DNA from: Chrysomallon squamiferum
Lineage: Eukaryota > Mollusca > Gastropoda > Neomphalida > Peltospiridae
Direction of reading: 5' to 3'
NCBI GenBank assembly: GCA_012295275.1
Contig: CM022678.1
Location: 11,943,329 to 12,007,328 of the forward strand
Length of the DNA: 64,000 nucleotides
Shown: positions 47,201 through 59,887 of the stretch, piece after piece
Layout of the letters: each line of letters starts with the position of its first letter
Numbering within the stretch: the first letter of the stretch is position 1
Made by a program: the position numbers and the translations under genes
Notes under the pieces: generated by a model
What the model was told of the DNA's origin: nothing
Seen by the model: only the letters and a program-made list of their open reading frames with translations
Database searches by the model: none

Positions 47201-48012
47201 GGATGGTACACACACACACACACACACACACACAGATGTAGGTATGTATAAGTTGGAGCAGGGACTAGTATATAGATGTGTATTGGAAGGAAAATTTGCT
47301 TGTGTTTTTTGAAGTGTGTGAATATTTTGAGTATATATGTGTGCAAACATACAGAAATATAGGGATATTTGAATGTGGACATGTAGGTATGTAGACAAGG
47401 AGATGTTTAAACGACTGACTGATGTATTGATGGTTATTGATGTCAAAGGATGGGCATGATAAAAGAAAAATAGGCAGATATAAACTGCTAGGTAGGTTGA
47501 TTATGTTGATTTTATATTGTTTATGAGAAATTGTGTTGATAGACATACCTATAGAGATCTATATAGATAGGTAGATAGGAATAAACACCTGCATAAGAAA
47601 ATGATAGTGTGTATGTGTGTGTGTGTGTGATAAGGATGGCTAAATATGGGAATTGTGAATGAGAGTTATAAACGGACAATAACACAGAAAGATAGCTATG
47701 TAAAGTAATTATAATTATTTAGGGAAACAGCCAGCAAGATGAATAGGCAATTCATGGATAGTTATTGACGGATTGTAATGTAGATGGATTCATTTACTTA
47801 GAGTTTGGTGGAGGATAGACAGAGATATATAAAGATAGCTAAATAGACAGGCAGGTCAGCAGGTTCATATCTAGCTTTAGAATGGTAAATAGATAGAAAG
47901 AAAGATAGGTGTCAAGCAAATATGTTGGCAGAAGATTTGAGGACAGAACCATGTTTACGTGTAAGAAAATGTTTATGTTAGAAATAGAGTTCAGAGAGAG
48001 GGTATATTTGAT

Positions 48013-48027
48013 AGATAAATACACACA

Positions 48028-48076
<49 letters not shown>
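48013..48076. repeat. (CA)n microsatellite
   Basis: About 26 CA units followed by CAGACAGA. Confidence 0.95.
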
Positions 48077-48079
<3 letters not shown>

Positions 48080-48129
48080 GACAGAGACGATTGGATCTGT
48101 GTTTCGATTGAGTTAGTGATGAACCGATA

Positions 48130-48765
48130 GACTATAGTTAGATATACAGCGATAAATACAGATAGATTATATGGACAGATATACAGAGATAAATACAGGC
48201 ATATTTTTTTGAACAGATATACAGAGGTAAATACAGATTGATTATATAGATAGATATACAGAGATAAATACAGATAGATTTTATAGACAGACATACAGAG
48301 ATAAATAAAGATATATTATATAGACAGACATACAGAGATAAATACAGATAGATTATATAGATAGATAATCAGAGGTAAATACAGATAGATTATATAGAGA
48401 TATACAGAGATAAATACAAATATATTATATAGAGATATACAGAGGTAAATACAGATAGATTTTATAGACAGATTTACAGAGGTAAATACAGATTGATTAT
48501 ATAGACAGATATACAGAGATAAATACAGATAGATATACACAGGTAAATACAGATAGATTATATAGTTAGATATACACAGAGGTAAATACAGATAGATTAT
48601 ATAGACAGATATTCAGAGGTAACTACAGATATATTATATAGACAGATATGCAGAGGTAACTACAGATATATTATATAGATAGATATACAGAGGTAAATAC
48701 AGATAGATTATATAGATAGATATACAGAGGTAAATACAGATATACAGAAAGATACAGAGGTTTGA
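48130..48765. repeat. Minisatellite, unit about 38 bp, some 16 copies
   Basis: Unit: tatatagacagatatacaga, g(a/g)taaatacagatagat. Alternation of gataaatac and ggtaaatac gives two unit types. Antisense frames of Tyr, Leu, Ile and Ser are repeat by-products. Confidence 0.9.
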
Positions 48766-48916
48766 CATAGCGTGTAATTTGATATACATTCAGTTCCTGA
48801 AAATTAGACATATAAGCTAGAGTGATAAACTGATAGGAAGTTAGATATGTAGTATGTCACTAGTTCAGTAGATTGATTTGTAGACAGACTGATAGACATA
48901 TAGACAAATGCATTAA

Positions 48917-49214
48917 AGAGTGTGTGTGTGTGTGTGTGTGCGTACACAAACACAGACGTGTATAGGAATGACAATGTATTTGTGTGTTTAGGAAGTAATC
49001 GGAATGTATGTCTATATTAAAGGATGGGTAACTACATAGATATGTTTAAAACAGGGTGGATATATGGTAAAATGTAAAATGTAAAATGGGCACAAGAAAG
49101 GTAGCTTGATAGACAGAAGAAAAGTAGATAGATTACTGTAAAGATAGATAGATGCAAGAAGGCACCAATGTAAGAAAGACTGAGTCTGTTGTTTGTGTAT
49201 TAAAGAGAGTGTTG

Positions 49215-49261
<47 letters not shown>

Positions 49262-49447
49262 GATAAATAGTAAAATGAATAAATATATTGATATATAGAT
49301 AGATAGATACATATTTGAATAGAGATACAAAGTCAGAGAGAGGTGGATAGGGAAGTGTGTAGGTCTTGATGTGTATGTATGTTTGCTAGAGAGGATGGCT
49401 GTATGGCAGTGTTAAAGGAGGAGTGTGGGTTTGTGTAAGAAAAAGTG

Positions 49448-49479
<32 letters not shown>

Positions 49480-50040
49480 CACGACTAATTTTGAGAGAGT
49501 GAGATAGATTGATAGAGAAATAGTTCGATAGATGGATTGCTAGATGATGCCTAGAGAGATAGGTAGACAATAATTAGATAGCTAGATAGATAGACAGACT
49601 GATGTGTATGTGTGTATGAGTCTTTATAAATATGAGCATAATTATGTGTTTGTGTGTTAGAGAGAATGGGTATATAAATGTGTGTGAAAGATAGTGTGCT
49701 TTTTGTGGATTTTTGAGAGACTGAGACTGATAGAGAGATGAGTGATTGAATTTGTATTTGTTTGTATATGTGTGTTAGAGAGGATAGATACAGATAGATG
49801 GATATATACAAACTACATAAATATATGCAATCATGAGTATATGTGTATGAATATACTGTTACATATTTATGTTAGAGGATTGGTATATAAAGGAATGTGT
49901 AAATGATAATATGTTTATGTTTTAGTAGGCTAGATATAGATAGATAGATATTGAGAGAGAGACTGATATGTAGGTGTGATTATATGTGTTTGTGAGTTAC
50001 AGAGAAAGAACAGGGTTAGAGAGAGGTGATGTGTGAATGA
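48917..50040. repeat. GATA/GT/AT simple-repeat tract
   Basis: (GT)n at 48919-48940 and 49449-49481, (AT)n at 49218-49259, GATA clusters at 49140-49155, 49298-49310, 49581-49595, 49935-49952. Punctuated by ttagagagga(t)-type words. Confidence 0.8.
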
Positions 50041-50639
50041 AAATGTGTTTATGTATACATACATTTGTTAGGTAAGCTATGTCTGCAAATGTGAAAGCTG
50101 GAGTGCATATGTAAGAAAGAGTGAGTATTTCTCTTTGTGAGCAAGATAGAGAATATAAATATGTTCAAAAAGGAGTGTTCTTTGTATAACACACACATTC
50201 TTTCTAAACAATATACAAGTTTTTCAAAAAATACTCTTAAATACATACACTTCTGTGTATACTCTGTTCTCCTGTCTTTCTATCTATATATAGAAACGGC
50301 TTTCATATTAATGCCACTGTATTCAAAATTGTAAAAAGTAGCAGTTCCCTATGTATCCACATTCTTATCTAACACAGACACATAATATTATAGAGCCACA
50401 ACTTTACACACTACATCTTTTACATATATCTTTCTATCTATCTTTCTGTCTCTATCTACCTATGTATCTGTTACAATATATATGCACAGAGAAAGCACAG
50501 AGAAAACACATACAAAACCACACATGATATAGCTATTCTTTCTAACTAATAAACACATATTCCCACAGTTTCTTGGTCAAATACTCGAATCAACCTGTCA
50601 GACATGTTCATCATTTCATATTCACTCTCTAAAAAATAT

Positions 50640-50645
50640 CTGTTA

Positions 50646-50681
<36 letters not shown>

Positions 50682-51150
50682 TATATCTAACACCACATAT
50701 ATATATATAGTCACACTTTATAATACACCCCACATTACCATCATACAGTTGCTTACATCTGTCATGTCTCTTAATCTGTTTGTCTCGGTATTTCTATATC
50801 TGTCAGTATGTTCCTTTCTGGCTTCCTATTTATCTTTGTTCCTTTCTATCAGTCTATTTATCTGTCTACAAATAATCTGTCAGTCTGTCTAAGTTTTTTT
50901 CTTTATCAAACTCTCTCTACCTCTGAGTCTCTCTGTCTCACTCGCCTCCTGCATGCATAGCAACTTTCAAAATCCTTATTTATCTTTCTGTTTGCCTGTT
51001 CATTTATAACCCATACAAAAGTACACTGTCATCATAAGCCATCCTTGCCCCTACTCTCTCTCTCTCTCTCTCTGAGAGACAATAACAAATATGTACAGAA
51101 CAATGTGATCAAGAAACAGGTACCAACACATCTACACACAACAAAACACA

Positions 51151-51185
<35 letters not shown>
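50640..51185. repeat. CA- and TCTG-rich simple repeats
   Basis: (CA)n at 50648-50678 and 51150-51184, TCTA/TCTG cluster 50790-50960, (CT)n at 51054-51073. Confidence 0.8.
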
Positions 51186-51186
<1 letters not shown>

Positions 51187-51467
51187 CAGATACCAGTCAC
51201 TTTGACACAGTGATGCTAGACTAATTGTGTTTGAAATGTTTTTATATATGATCTATTTTTCGTTTCAGATTTTTTCGACTATGCTAATTGTTTTATAAAA
51301 TAGATAAAATGTTAAATCACTTTGTATATATTTATGACAGAGATAAAGAGTACATGTAGCTTTCTGTCTGTATTGTTTGTTTCCTGCTGCATAAGAATGT
51401 GTGTTGTTTTCCTTAAATATTTTAATTTCATCTTATTGTTGGGTTTTTTTATTACATTTTTTTTAAG

Positions 51468-51587
51468 GCACGAAAGAAACAGATACCTATCAATACCACC
51501 TCCACTCACATACAAACGCAAACCAGTGGAATTTGTACAGGACAATACTGATAGAATGAAATTAACTGATATATATTTCACACTAAG
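51468..51587 (+). CDS. Candidate exon of an unknown plus-strand gene
   Basis: After tttttttaag, the frame gives HERNRYLSIPPPLTYKRKPV, EFVQDNTDRMKLTDIYFTL and ends at TAAG|GTATGC. 120 nt, phase 2 at both ends. The composition is clearly protein-like in this frame and less so in the others. It joins in phase to the exon at 52017. It could continue the gene begun at 43814 through a missing exon. Confidence 0.55.
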
Positions 51588-52016
51588 GTATGCAATGTTG
51601 ATAAAAGGAGGTGATTATATTTTCTCTGTCGTGTCCAAGTGCAGAGATTTGAGTTGTTTTATTTTATTAAGTATTTTTTCTAATTAACTGTTGGTTAATT
51701 CACTGTAACAGATCATATTTAGTATTGTAACAGCTTTAGTTATTCTCAGAGATGTCAGTTATTAGCCATCAATTTTCTGTCTCTTTACTAAATATATAAT
51801 AAAAACAATGCCATTTTATGCAATTAATTCCATGTCAGTAATTTTATTATTTTTATTTAGAAACTCTTTTACTTGCAGACACTGCCTGTGTGATTATCAG
51901 CTTGAAAGAGTCTGACATTTTATCTCATGTTGAGAATGTAATCAGTAAAACTAATAGAAACCATAGAAACTGATTCCAGTCAGAATATTTTTGTCAGCAG
52001 TTCCTACTGTTCCTAG

Positions 52017-52060
52017 ATGTTTTGAGAAGAAAGCATGCAACATCAGTAGTGGAAAAAAAG
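52017..52060 (+). CDS. Candidate short exon of the same gene
   Basis: Acceptor tactgttcctag, donor AAAAAG|GTAAGT (near-consensus). 44 nt reading (R)CFEKKACNISSGKK, phase 2 in and phase 1 out. Its donor phase matches the exon at 60880. Confidence 0.45.
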
Positions 52061-55000
52061 GTAAGTTCATTTTGAGTAATATTATTTATTCTTGTTAGAG
52101 AATTACATTTTACTGGAAATAAGAAAATTTAACACGTAAAATCAATTGAAATTTATTTCCTAATTTCGGATGGTTTTGGGTGTTAGTCTAAATGACTAGT
52201 TTGACAGATTGACTGTAGCATATATGCATGTGTAAGAATGATTTATTCTATTTTTTTAGTTCTAGACATATATTTAAATGTGTTTATAGATGGAAAGACA
52301 TTCAGAAAAATAGATATGTAAGGTAGTTATATAGACATTGATGTGCAGGTAACTAGTGAGATGCATTGATCATACATGGATGGTTACTGATGGATCAGAA
52401 TACTGAATAGAGGAATAAGATAGATAGATAGATAATAGATAATAGAATATATATGTGTGTATATAAATAATTTTAAAATCTGATCAAATAATAACCTAAA
52501 AAAACAAAAACAATAAAAATATAAATAAAACTATTTTAATATTTAATATACTTCTAAAATCTGATATAGTAATAACTACAAAAACAACAACAATAAAAAG
52601 ATAAATAAAACTATTTTAATAATATTTAAGATAATTCTAAATAAATGTATACAACAACAATAAAAAAAGATAAATAAAGCTATTCTAATTATTATCTAAT
52701 GTGATCCTCAAACCATCGTGTACTAACAACAATAATAAAAGGAGAAATAAAACTCTCTTAATATAATAATAATAAATTAGTATTTCAGTGTTTCTTTCTA
52801 ATAAAAAAAAAACAATAAAAAATATAAATAATAATGAGATATTTCTTTTTAATAACAGCAAAAAACAACAAATATAAAAGAATGTACAAAATCAGTTATT
52901 ATGTCATATTTTAAAAAATGTATTAATTGAATATTTTTACTTTATTTCACTGATTACTTGGGTACATATTTCAAATTTCAAAAAAAAAAATAAAGAAATA
53001 ATAAAATAAAATACCCACATTCACTGAAAACAGAGTTTTATTTAAAATACATAACAAATAGCCATGGCAACCTGCAAATGAAATATATATATTGCCATGG
53101 TGACTAAAAACAATATGTATTATAAAGATCTGTATTATTTGGTTTACAGCCAGGGCTGGATTAAGACAGCACAGATGGTATAAATTAAAGACAAACTATC
53201 ATCAACTAATGAGTTTATTTGTAATGTATTGAAACTCATATTTGATCTATCAAAACATAAACTGTACAGAAATAAATTAACTTTCTTAAAAAATGTTTTG
53301 ATTTCATAAGACTTATTTCAAACTGATAAAGTATGCAAATAAATTTTAAATGAAAATAGCAATATCCTTTGATCAGAATGTTATTTTTACATTTCTTTGA
53401 GAAAGATGACAAAATCAAAATGCGACATCTTGAAATGGATATTACTGTTTTAGTTTAAATTCTAATTTAATAAAGTACCAAAATATATTTTAGATGAAAA
53501 TAGCTGACACCTTAATTATTTTTTATTGTCACCTTTTCTGTGCATTAAAAACCACATGAAGAAATTAAAACATAACACTATTACAAAAACAGTAAGTGTA
53601 AGATTAAGAAATACATCAGTAGACAAGTTATACAGAACTTTATTTCTTTATTATTGTTGTTATTTATTGTTATTATTATATTATTATTAATATTATCATA
53701 ATAATAATTATTATTATGATTCTTCTTTTTCTTCTTCTTCTTCTTCTTATTATTATTATTATTATTATTATTTATTTATTTATTTGTCAAAGGTTTACTT
53801 TTGTCTTCTCTCTTATTTTCAGAAATGTGCTTGATTCTGTTTTCTTCACATCTGCTGTTGTTGCTGTAGTTGTTTCATCACCACTTTGTGCTGCTGTTCT
53901 CTTTAAGCTAGCTTCTGACTGAACTGTGTTTTCACTGACTGTGTTATTGGTGTTCTGTATGTGTTTGTGTTTCTGTGTGAGTGTGTATGTTTGTATTTGT
54001 GTTTGTATGGATGTTTTTTATTGGAATGCATATGTGTGCATATGTATGCACATGTGTGTGTGAGTGTGTGTGTTTATGATGAATTGTGAGATGTTTTAAT
54101 TGCGTGTGTTTATGGAATATGTTTATTTTTCTATTTTAATGTGATTGTTTGATTTTAAATTAGTAACTAATTATTTAAAATAATTAAACATAAATAGGTA
54201 TTCAATATCCATTGCTATTTAATTTCAGCAGGTGAAAAACAACATAAACAGTAGTTCTAGATACATTGTTTTTATTATCAGATTTGTTTTTGTTGTTTTT
54301 GGTGTTCAGATAATGTTTTCTGAACCAATACTTTATTCGGCATTGATTACATCCAAACATACACCCACACACACGGTAATACAAACACAAGTATTCATAA
54401 AAACATACTTAGATATAAGTACACATAATCCATACTTATACATACATACACTAATACAGACACATATATCTACACATACATACAAACATTTGAAAACATA
54501 AACATACACACACATTCAGAAACATATTCATGATCACTTGATAATTTGACTAAATAAATTCATCCATACAAACACACAAACAAATATATTCATACTCTTA
54601 CACGCATTATACAAACATATCCACACATACATACAGACATACAAATACACTTACATACTTAAACATACAATACAAACATGCACAGATACATACATAGACA
54701 TGCACACATAATAAGCACACAAATACATGCAGATAGAGACTTACACAAATATATGCCAACTCAAATGCACATAATATAAACACACACAAATACACATGCA
54801 TACAGACTTATACAAGTACATACACACTGATGCACACACTGAAACATAGACACTTATCACTGGCCCATAAATCAAAGAATGAGGAAATGTTTTTTCAGCT
54901 GTTTCATTTTAAGAGAGATTACAGTCTAGATTTTTTTTTAGATAAATGTATGTTATGTAGCATTACAAACCCTCAGTGAATGAATTTCAGTTATAGCCAG

Positions 55001-56445
55001 TACAGTGTGACTTAACAGAAACTGAAGATTTAGCTTTATTTTGAGATTGTATGTAAGAATTGTCATTATTATTTATCACTGAGTAGCATGATGTATGACA
55101 GTGTTTTCAATACTGCGGTTCCTAACATATTGCTGATTATGTAAGGTTTTGTTTGTAATGTAGAGTGGTCTTGATAGTCAGGTTAGTTATTAAAATATGT
55201 GTTGTGTTATGGTTTTGATGCATTTACACAAAATACAGAACATATACTTGATTGTTTTTTATATACAGATATGCACATGCCTTGCAGAAGCATGACAAAT
55301 ATTTAGACTTTTTAAAGTTATTTTTATTTATTTATTTACTTATATTGTTTCTTAATTATTTTTATATTTTTCTAAAAAAATGTTTTAAAGTATATAATCT
55401 GAAAAATGTCAGTTTTTTTACAAACCAGAAAATAGAAACCAGTTATTTATCAAGTGTGTGTTAACAGATAATTATAATAAAAGTGAGAGTAGTAGATGAT
55501 AATTACAATAATAGTGAGTAGCCTGTAGATGATAATTATAATAATAGTGCGTAGCCTGTAGATGATAATTATAATAATAGTGACCAGAGCTGTATCAATT
55601 CTTTTCATTTTTCTCTGACATAATTTCCTGTTCTAACCACACCTAAACTGTGATATGTTAAAACAAACAAAAAAGATAGGAAAAACAACAACAATTTTAT
55701 TTTATTTACAAGTGATTAGAAATGTGTTTGTTTTGTTTTTGTCTATTTTTTGTTAAATTTTTTTTTTTTTTTTTTTTTTTTTAAATACTATGAACATTAT
55801 TTGTTTTGAAATTATTTACAAATATAAAATATTTTTGTTAAACACTGTATGTATATTGTAAAGGAGAAAAAAAAAAAAATAGTAAAAAGAAAACAGAAAA
55901 AACAACTATAAATAAATACATTTTTTCTATAACATATGCATCACAAATATACCATGAGCCAGTGTATGTTTGTACGAGTGTTTGTTTATATGCTTGTGTA
56001 TGTATGTGTGTATTTTTTTTATGCATGTGGGTATGTATGCAGGCATGTGGGTATGTATGTGTGTATGTATGTGTATATACACATACATACATATAATGAA
56101 AGAATATGTTTAGTAGTGGCTGTTTATTCAGTTTAAACTGAAAAGTGGTACAAAATGAATGTGACGGTAGGATAAAAAAAAAAAAATGTGAATAACTAAA
56201 GAAATAAAGCAATAAATAAATAAATAATATTGCATTTATAAATAGTTAATGCTTTGATGTTAAGGTACAATGAAATTAATGCTCCCGAAAACAGTGAGTT
56301 CAGAAATAAAATCGTAGCCAACAGAGAAAAAGTAAAAAGAAAAATATCACAATTAGTAATTTTACAGAGAGTAAATTCAATATTCTGTTGTAGAAGAACC
56401 GTCGGAAAGGAGACTGACAGACAGATCAAAGTTTTTTTTTTTTTT
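52061..56445. other. AT-rich stretch with CA/CATA repeats
   Basis: Contains a loose tandem of ctaaaatctgat..aataac.acaa.aacaacaataaaaa (about 52480-52740), (TTA)n at 53700-53775, CATA/ACAC-rich block 54350-54850, and a three-fold repeat of gtagatgataatta.aataatagtg at 55490-55590. No exon recognised. Confidence 0.5.
54350..54850. repeat. CATA/ACAC-rich block
   Basis: Imperfect acacatacatacaaacat repeats over 500 bp. Open antisense frames are by-products. Confidence 0.7.
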
Positions 56446-56759
56446 CTAATACAATAAATCTGTGAGAATATTGCACAACTCTCTGTTCTTTCTGAGAAGC
56501 TCGTAGTAGCGTTTTGGCGGCTTTCGAAGTGCGTATAGTTCAGCTCGCAAATCTTCGTTGCTTCGCCAAAACAAATCAAATTCTTTAAACGGATTAAACT
56601 TGGGATGTTCCATGTATTCAGCAATATTGAGATGGTATTCTCCTACACGGCATTCCCACAGTGTTAAAAGTTTCTCCACCTCGCTTGTGTACGCGTCAGA
56701 TACCAGATTCAACTCCATCACGGTTTCCTCTAAATCTTCTACAATGATATCTTTGGCCA
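56446..56759 (-). CDS. Unknown small basic protein, exon 2 (C-terminal part)
   Basis: Acceptor tataatttgcag, then (V)AKDIIVEDLEETVMELNL, VSDAYTSEVEKLLTLWECRV, GEYHLNIAEYMEHPKFNPFK, EFDLFWRSNEDLRAELYALR, KPPKRYYELLRKNRELCNIL, TDLLY, stop TAG at 56446-56448. It joins exon 1 at 57106-57010 in phase (G|TG gives Val). The full protein is about 137 residues, mostly helical by composition, with several acidic-amphipathic stretches that could form coiled coils. I do not recognise the family. Flanks are AT-rich and the coding part is clearly richer in GC. Confidence 0.8.
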
Positions 56760-57009
56760 CTGCAAATTATAAACAATTAAATAAAGTTTAATATCAACAT
56801 GACATTGTTTCCTTGTTATTTTGGGGTTTTGATTAATATTTTATTATTATTTTTGTTCAGTTATATAATAAAAGTTTAAGACATTATATTATCATTTGGA
56901 CGTGGTAGAAACGGGCTATCTTTGTAATTAGTCACGTGATAGACTTGACTGACTATTGATACTTGTAAATTATCATCTCTTTAAATTCGTAATTACATTT
57001 AATGCATAC

Positions 57010-57106
57010 CTCTTAGCACCTCTTGTTTAGCCTCAATCATTTTTCTGAATTTTCTTTTATGTCTTCGACGCTTGACACATGGACAACACCATGACAACCA
57101 CTTCAT
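57010..57106 (-). CDS. Unknown small basic protein, exon 1
   Basis: ATG at 57106 opens MKWLSWCCPCVKRRRHKRKF then RKMIEAKQEVLR, 32 codons plus one base, donor TAAGAG|GTATGC. The start holds three Cys (CCPC) next to a cluster of Arg/Lys, a layout typical of proteins held at membranes by palmitoylation plus basic charge. That role is inference. The two-exon gene is compact (660 bp) and divergent from the frame at 57494. Confidence 0.75.
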
Positions 57107-57262
57107 TTTTTTCTATTTTTGTTTGTTTGCTTTGTTAACGCAACTGCAGCTGTCTGTTGTAGCTAATTGTCTAGTTGCTAATTGCCTTGTTGCTAATGAC
57201 GTAATAATATTCAAACTGACCAATCAGCTTCGACTTTGTGACACGTTTGAAATACATTTGTC

Positions 57263-57305
<43 letters not shown>

Positions 57306-57493
57306 ATATATTTTTTTTAAATATCTAATAAGGTATATACAAAGAATAAACAATACCAAGTTTTAGATCACAACAAAAATGAAAAACTGAACTCACATGA
57401 ACGCAGAGACAGTCTGTAACTAACATGAGGTCGAGAAGTTATGTGCCTAAATAACTTTGATGATTTTATTAGCCAAAGCGGCACAATCAGGCA
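57107..57493. promoter_or_regulatory. Shared promoter region between divergent genes
   Basis: 387 bp between the minus-strand start at 57106 and the plus-strand start at 57494. Contains a CRE-like aatgacgtaat at 57196-57206 and a CCAAT box gaccaatcagc at 57219-57229, with a three-fold tagctaattg/gttgctaatt word just before (57157-57196). An (AAT)n tract at 57264-57301 splits the region. A bidirectional promoter is inferred from spacing and motifs. Confidence 0.5.
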
Positions 57494-57913
57494 ATGAACA
57501 CGGCTTCCATATCATTTCAACCCAGGTTTAACAACATAACTAGTAATTTAGAGGTTCAGTCGATATCTTATAAAAAGAACGATTATTCCTCTCCCAAAGA
57601 AGAACTTTCAAACAGAATTCAGGAGATTCAGTTTACGGAGAATCAGCTTCATCAATCGCTTTCTGACTCGGGAGTGAATCGGCTTCATCAATCGCTTTCT
57701 GACTCGGGAGTGAATCGGTTTCATCAATCGCTTTCTGACTCGGGAGTGAATCGGTTTCATCAATCGCTTTCTGACTCGGGAGTGAATCAGCTTCATCAAT
57801 CGCTTTCTGACTCGGGAGTGAATCGGTTTCATCAATCGCTTTCTGACACGGGAGTGAATCAGCTTCATCAATCGCTTTCTGACTCGGGAGTGAATCGGCT
57901 TCAGTGGCCATGA
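57494..57913 (+). CDS. Plus-strand frame with seven 12-residue repeats
   Basis: ATG at 57494 opens MNTASISFQPRFNNITSNLE, VQSISYKKNDYSSPKEELSN, RIQEIQFTENQ, then seven copies of (L/F)HQSLSD(S/T)GVN(R/Q) and QWP before TGA at 57911-57913. The non-repeat start looks like ordinary protein and lies head to head with a well supported gene. Against it, the minus strand also has an ATG in good context at 57911 with a complete 92-codon frame through the same repeats (DSLPSQKAIDEA units). The strand used is therefore not certain, and the plus frame may continue by splicing. Confidence 0.4.
   Translation: MNTASISFQPRFNNITSNLEVQSISYKKNDYSSPKEELSNRIQEIQFTENQLHQSLSDSGVNRLHQSLSDSGVNRFHQSLSDSGVNRFHQSLSDSGVNQLHQSLSDSGVNRFHQSLSDTGVNQLHQSLSDSGVNRLQWP
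57647..57898. repeat. 36-bp minisatellite, seven copies
   Basis: Unit cttcatcaatcgctttctga ctcgggagtgaatcgg with few substitutions (ctt/ttt, cgg/cag, ctc/cac). Length divisible by three, stop-free in three frames over both strands. Confidence 0.95.
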
Positions 57914-58393
57914 TTTAAGGCGTCCTTGGCAGAAACCACGATCTGGTGACGTCACTGTCAGATCGGGCCGATGTGTGGCTGCTTTAATCTTCATTTCTGT
58001 TATTGATTAAAGATAAACTAATTGTCTTTCCGATAATGTTTCTTAAAAGCGGTCTGATTTTTGAAAACAGTCAAAAGATTTTATCGAAGTTTTTCAATCA
58101 AAGTTTTCTACCACATTCATATCTTAAACACTTTTAGGCAGGTAAAGTTTAAGATTATGATACATTTATAAGAACATCTCTTCCAGGCCACTTGTTCATT
58201 TACTTTTCTGTTTCTAAAGAACTCTTAAGATTTTGGCTGAAGATGCAAGAGTTGACTGGTGGAGGTAACGAATCAACACGTGATTGGTTCAACCTGTCAT
58301 GACATTTGTACCCAAATTGTTTCCGTTAACAATCGTTGAGAAATGGTAAGAACTGACGAAGAGCACTGAAAATCGATGAATATCGGTTTGCAG

Positions 58394-58504
58394 GGCGCCA
58401 GTAATACAACAGATGGAGGATGCTGCAAGGAGACCACGCCCCTGATTCAACTGATAGCGAAGCAAGAGCAGAAAACAACCGAATCCATGGAAGGCGCACC
58501 CTGA
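58394..58504 (+). CDS. Candidate terminal exon
   Basis: A fair acceptor (tatcggtttgcag) leads to GASNTTDGGCCKETTPLIQL, IAKQEQKTTESMEGAP and TGA. GC content is above the surroundings. A second frame is open from 58420 for 76 codons, so the reading is ambiguous. It may belong to the gene starting at 57494, but I see no donor in that exon that fits. Confidence 0.3.
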   Translation, partial: GASNTTDGGCCKETTPLIQLIAKQEQKTTESMEGAP

Positions 58505-58904
58505 GTCTGAAGCAAGGTGCACACTGTTGCTATTTTTGTGTAGAAAAAAAACAAACGAAAAAACGTGAAACGCTTGAACCCATAATTCAGACAGACGTTG
58601 CAATATATTTGGTTATTCATTCCACGTATGACCAGCATACTTCAATTTAAATGGTTTGAATTTCAGCCATTCTATTGTCAATCACCAACGACATTTTGTT
58701 GATCCGCACACTGAACCAATACTCAAACAATTGAATTTTCTCGGTGAAGATCACTTTTCTTTCACTCTTTCTCTCTGTCTCTCTATCGCTCCATCTGTGT
58801 GTGTCTCTCTCTCTGTCTCTCGCCCCTCTGTCTCTCTCTGACTCTCTTTTCCTCTCTCTGTCTCTGTCTCTCTTTCTCGATCTCTATCAGTCTGGGTGTC
58901 TCAG

Positions 58905-59009
<105 letters not shown>

Positions 59010-59397
59010 CTCTCGGTCTCTTTCTCTGTGTGTATGTGTGTGTATCTGTCTTTCTCTCTAACTTGCTTTCTTCTCTATACACAAAATTAACAATTTTACC
59101 TAAAGCAAAGTTAACCAACATCAAAAGCAACAGCCATAACAGCAGTATTAACAATAACAACAATAATAAAAAGAGTAAAGACTACATTTTACAGTGAAAT
59201 TATTTTTTTATGAAAACATTCAAACTTACAGTCGTAGTGAAACCAAAATCTCATACGAATTTTCACGTATCAAAACGGAATTTCGTAACAATTTTAAATT
59301 CTTGATCTTATTTTTACTTTGAACAGCATAAAGAAATATTAAACTTTTAGTAAAGAAACATTTTAAATATATGAAATAAATCTAGAATGCACAGATA

Positions 59398-59500
59398 CTA
59401 CTACTACTACTACTACTACTGCTGCTACTACTACTACTGCTACTACTACTACTATTACTGCTACTGCTACTACTACTACCACTGCTACTACTGCTACTAA
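59398..59500. repeat. (CTA)n/(CTG)n imperfect microsatellite
   Basis: About 34 triplets, mostly ctact with interspersed ctgct. Confidence 0.9.
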
Positions 59501-59887
59501 TAATTAGGTAGTCTTAGGGAAATAACTCTGTTGTTCGTTAATAATAGCAATGAATATAACGATGATAATGGATAACAGCATTAACCACAACAGAACAAAT
59601 TTTGAAAAACGAAAATAAATAATAATGATATATTTTCGAATTTAGCTTTCTGTTTCATTTAATTCGTTTAGTTTAAGTGCTAAAGAACTTATGAACAAAA
59701 TTATGTTATATTTGTTTATCGTGTTTGGGATATGCTGTTTAATTACTCAAAGAAGATAACAAAAAAATAATTCTAATAAAATAAGATTATTCACATAATA
59801 GAAGATTGTAACAGCAGAATAATTATAATAAAAAAAATAGTTTAAGAAATGAAAACTAATAACTGTACTGAATTAAATATTCTCTAT

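Larger units (their letters stand above)
44697..51467 (+). other. Long intron or intergenic stretch rich in GATA/CAGA minisatellites
   Basis: From 45700 to 50000 dominated by tagata/cagaca/gagaga repeats (separate entries), then by TCTA/CACA-type repeats to 51190. A possible acceptor ctgcag at 45131 leads to a frame that stops at once. No exon supported. Confidence 0.6.

Noticed and set aside
55936-56136. 66-codon Val/Tyr/Cys-rich frame
   Set aside because: It derives from tgtgtatgta repeats.
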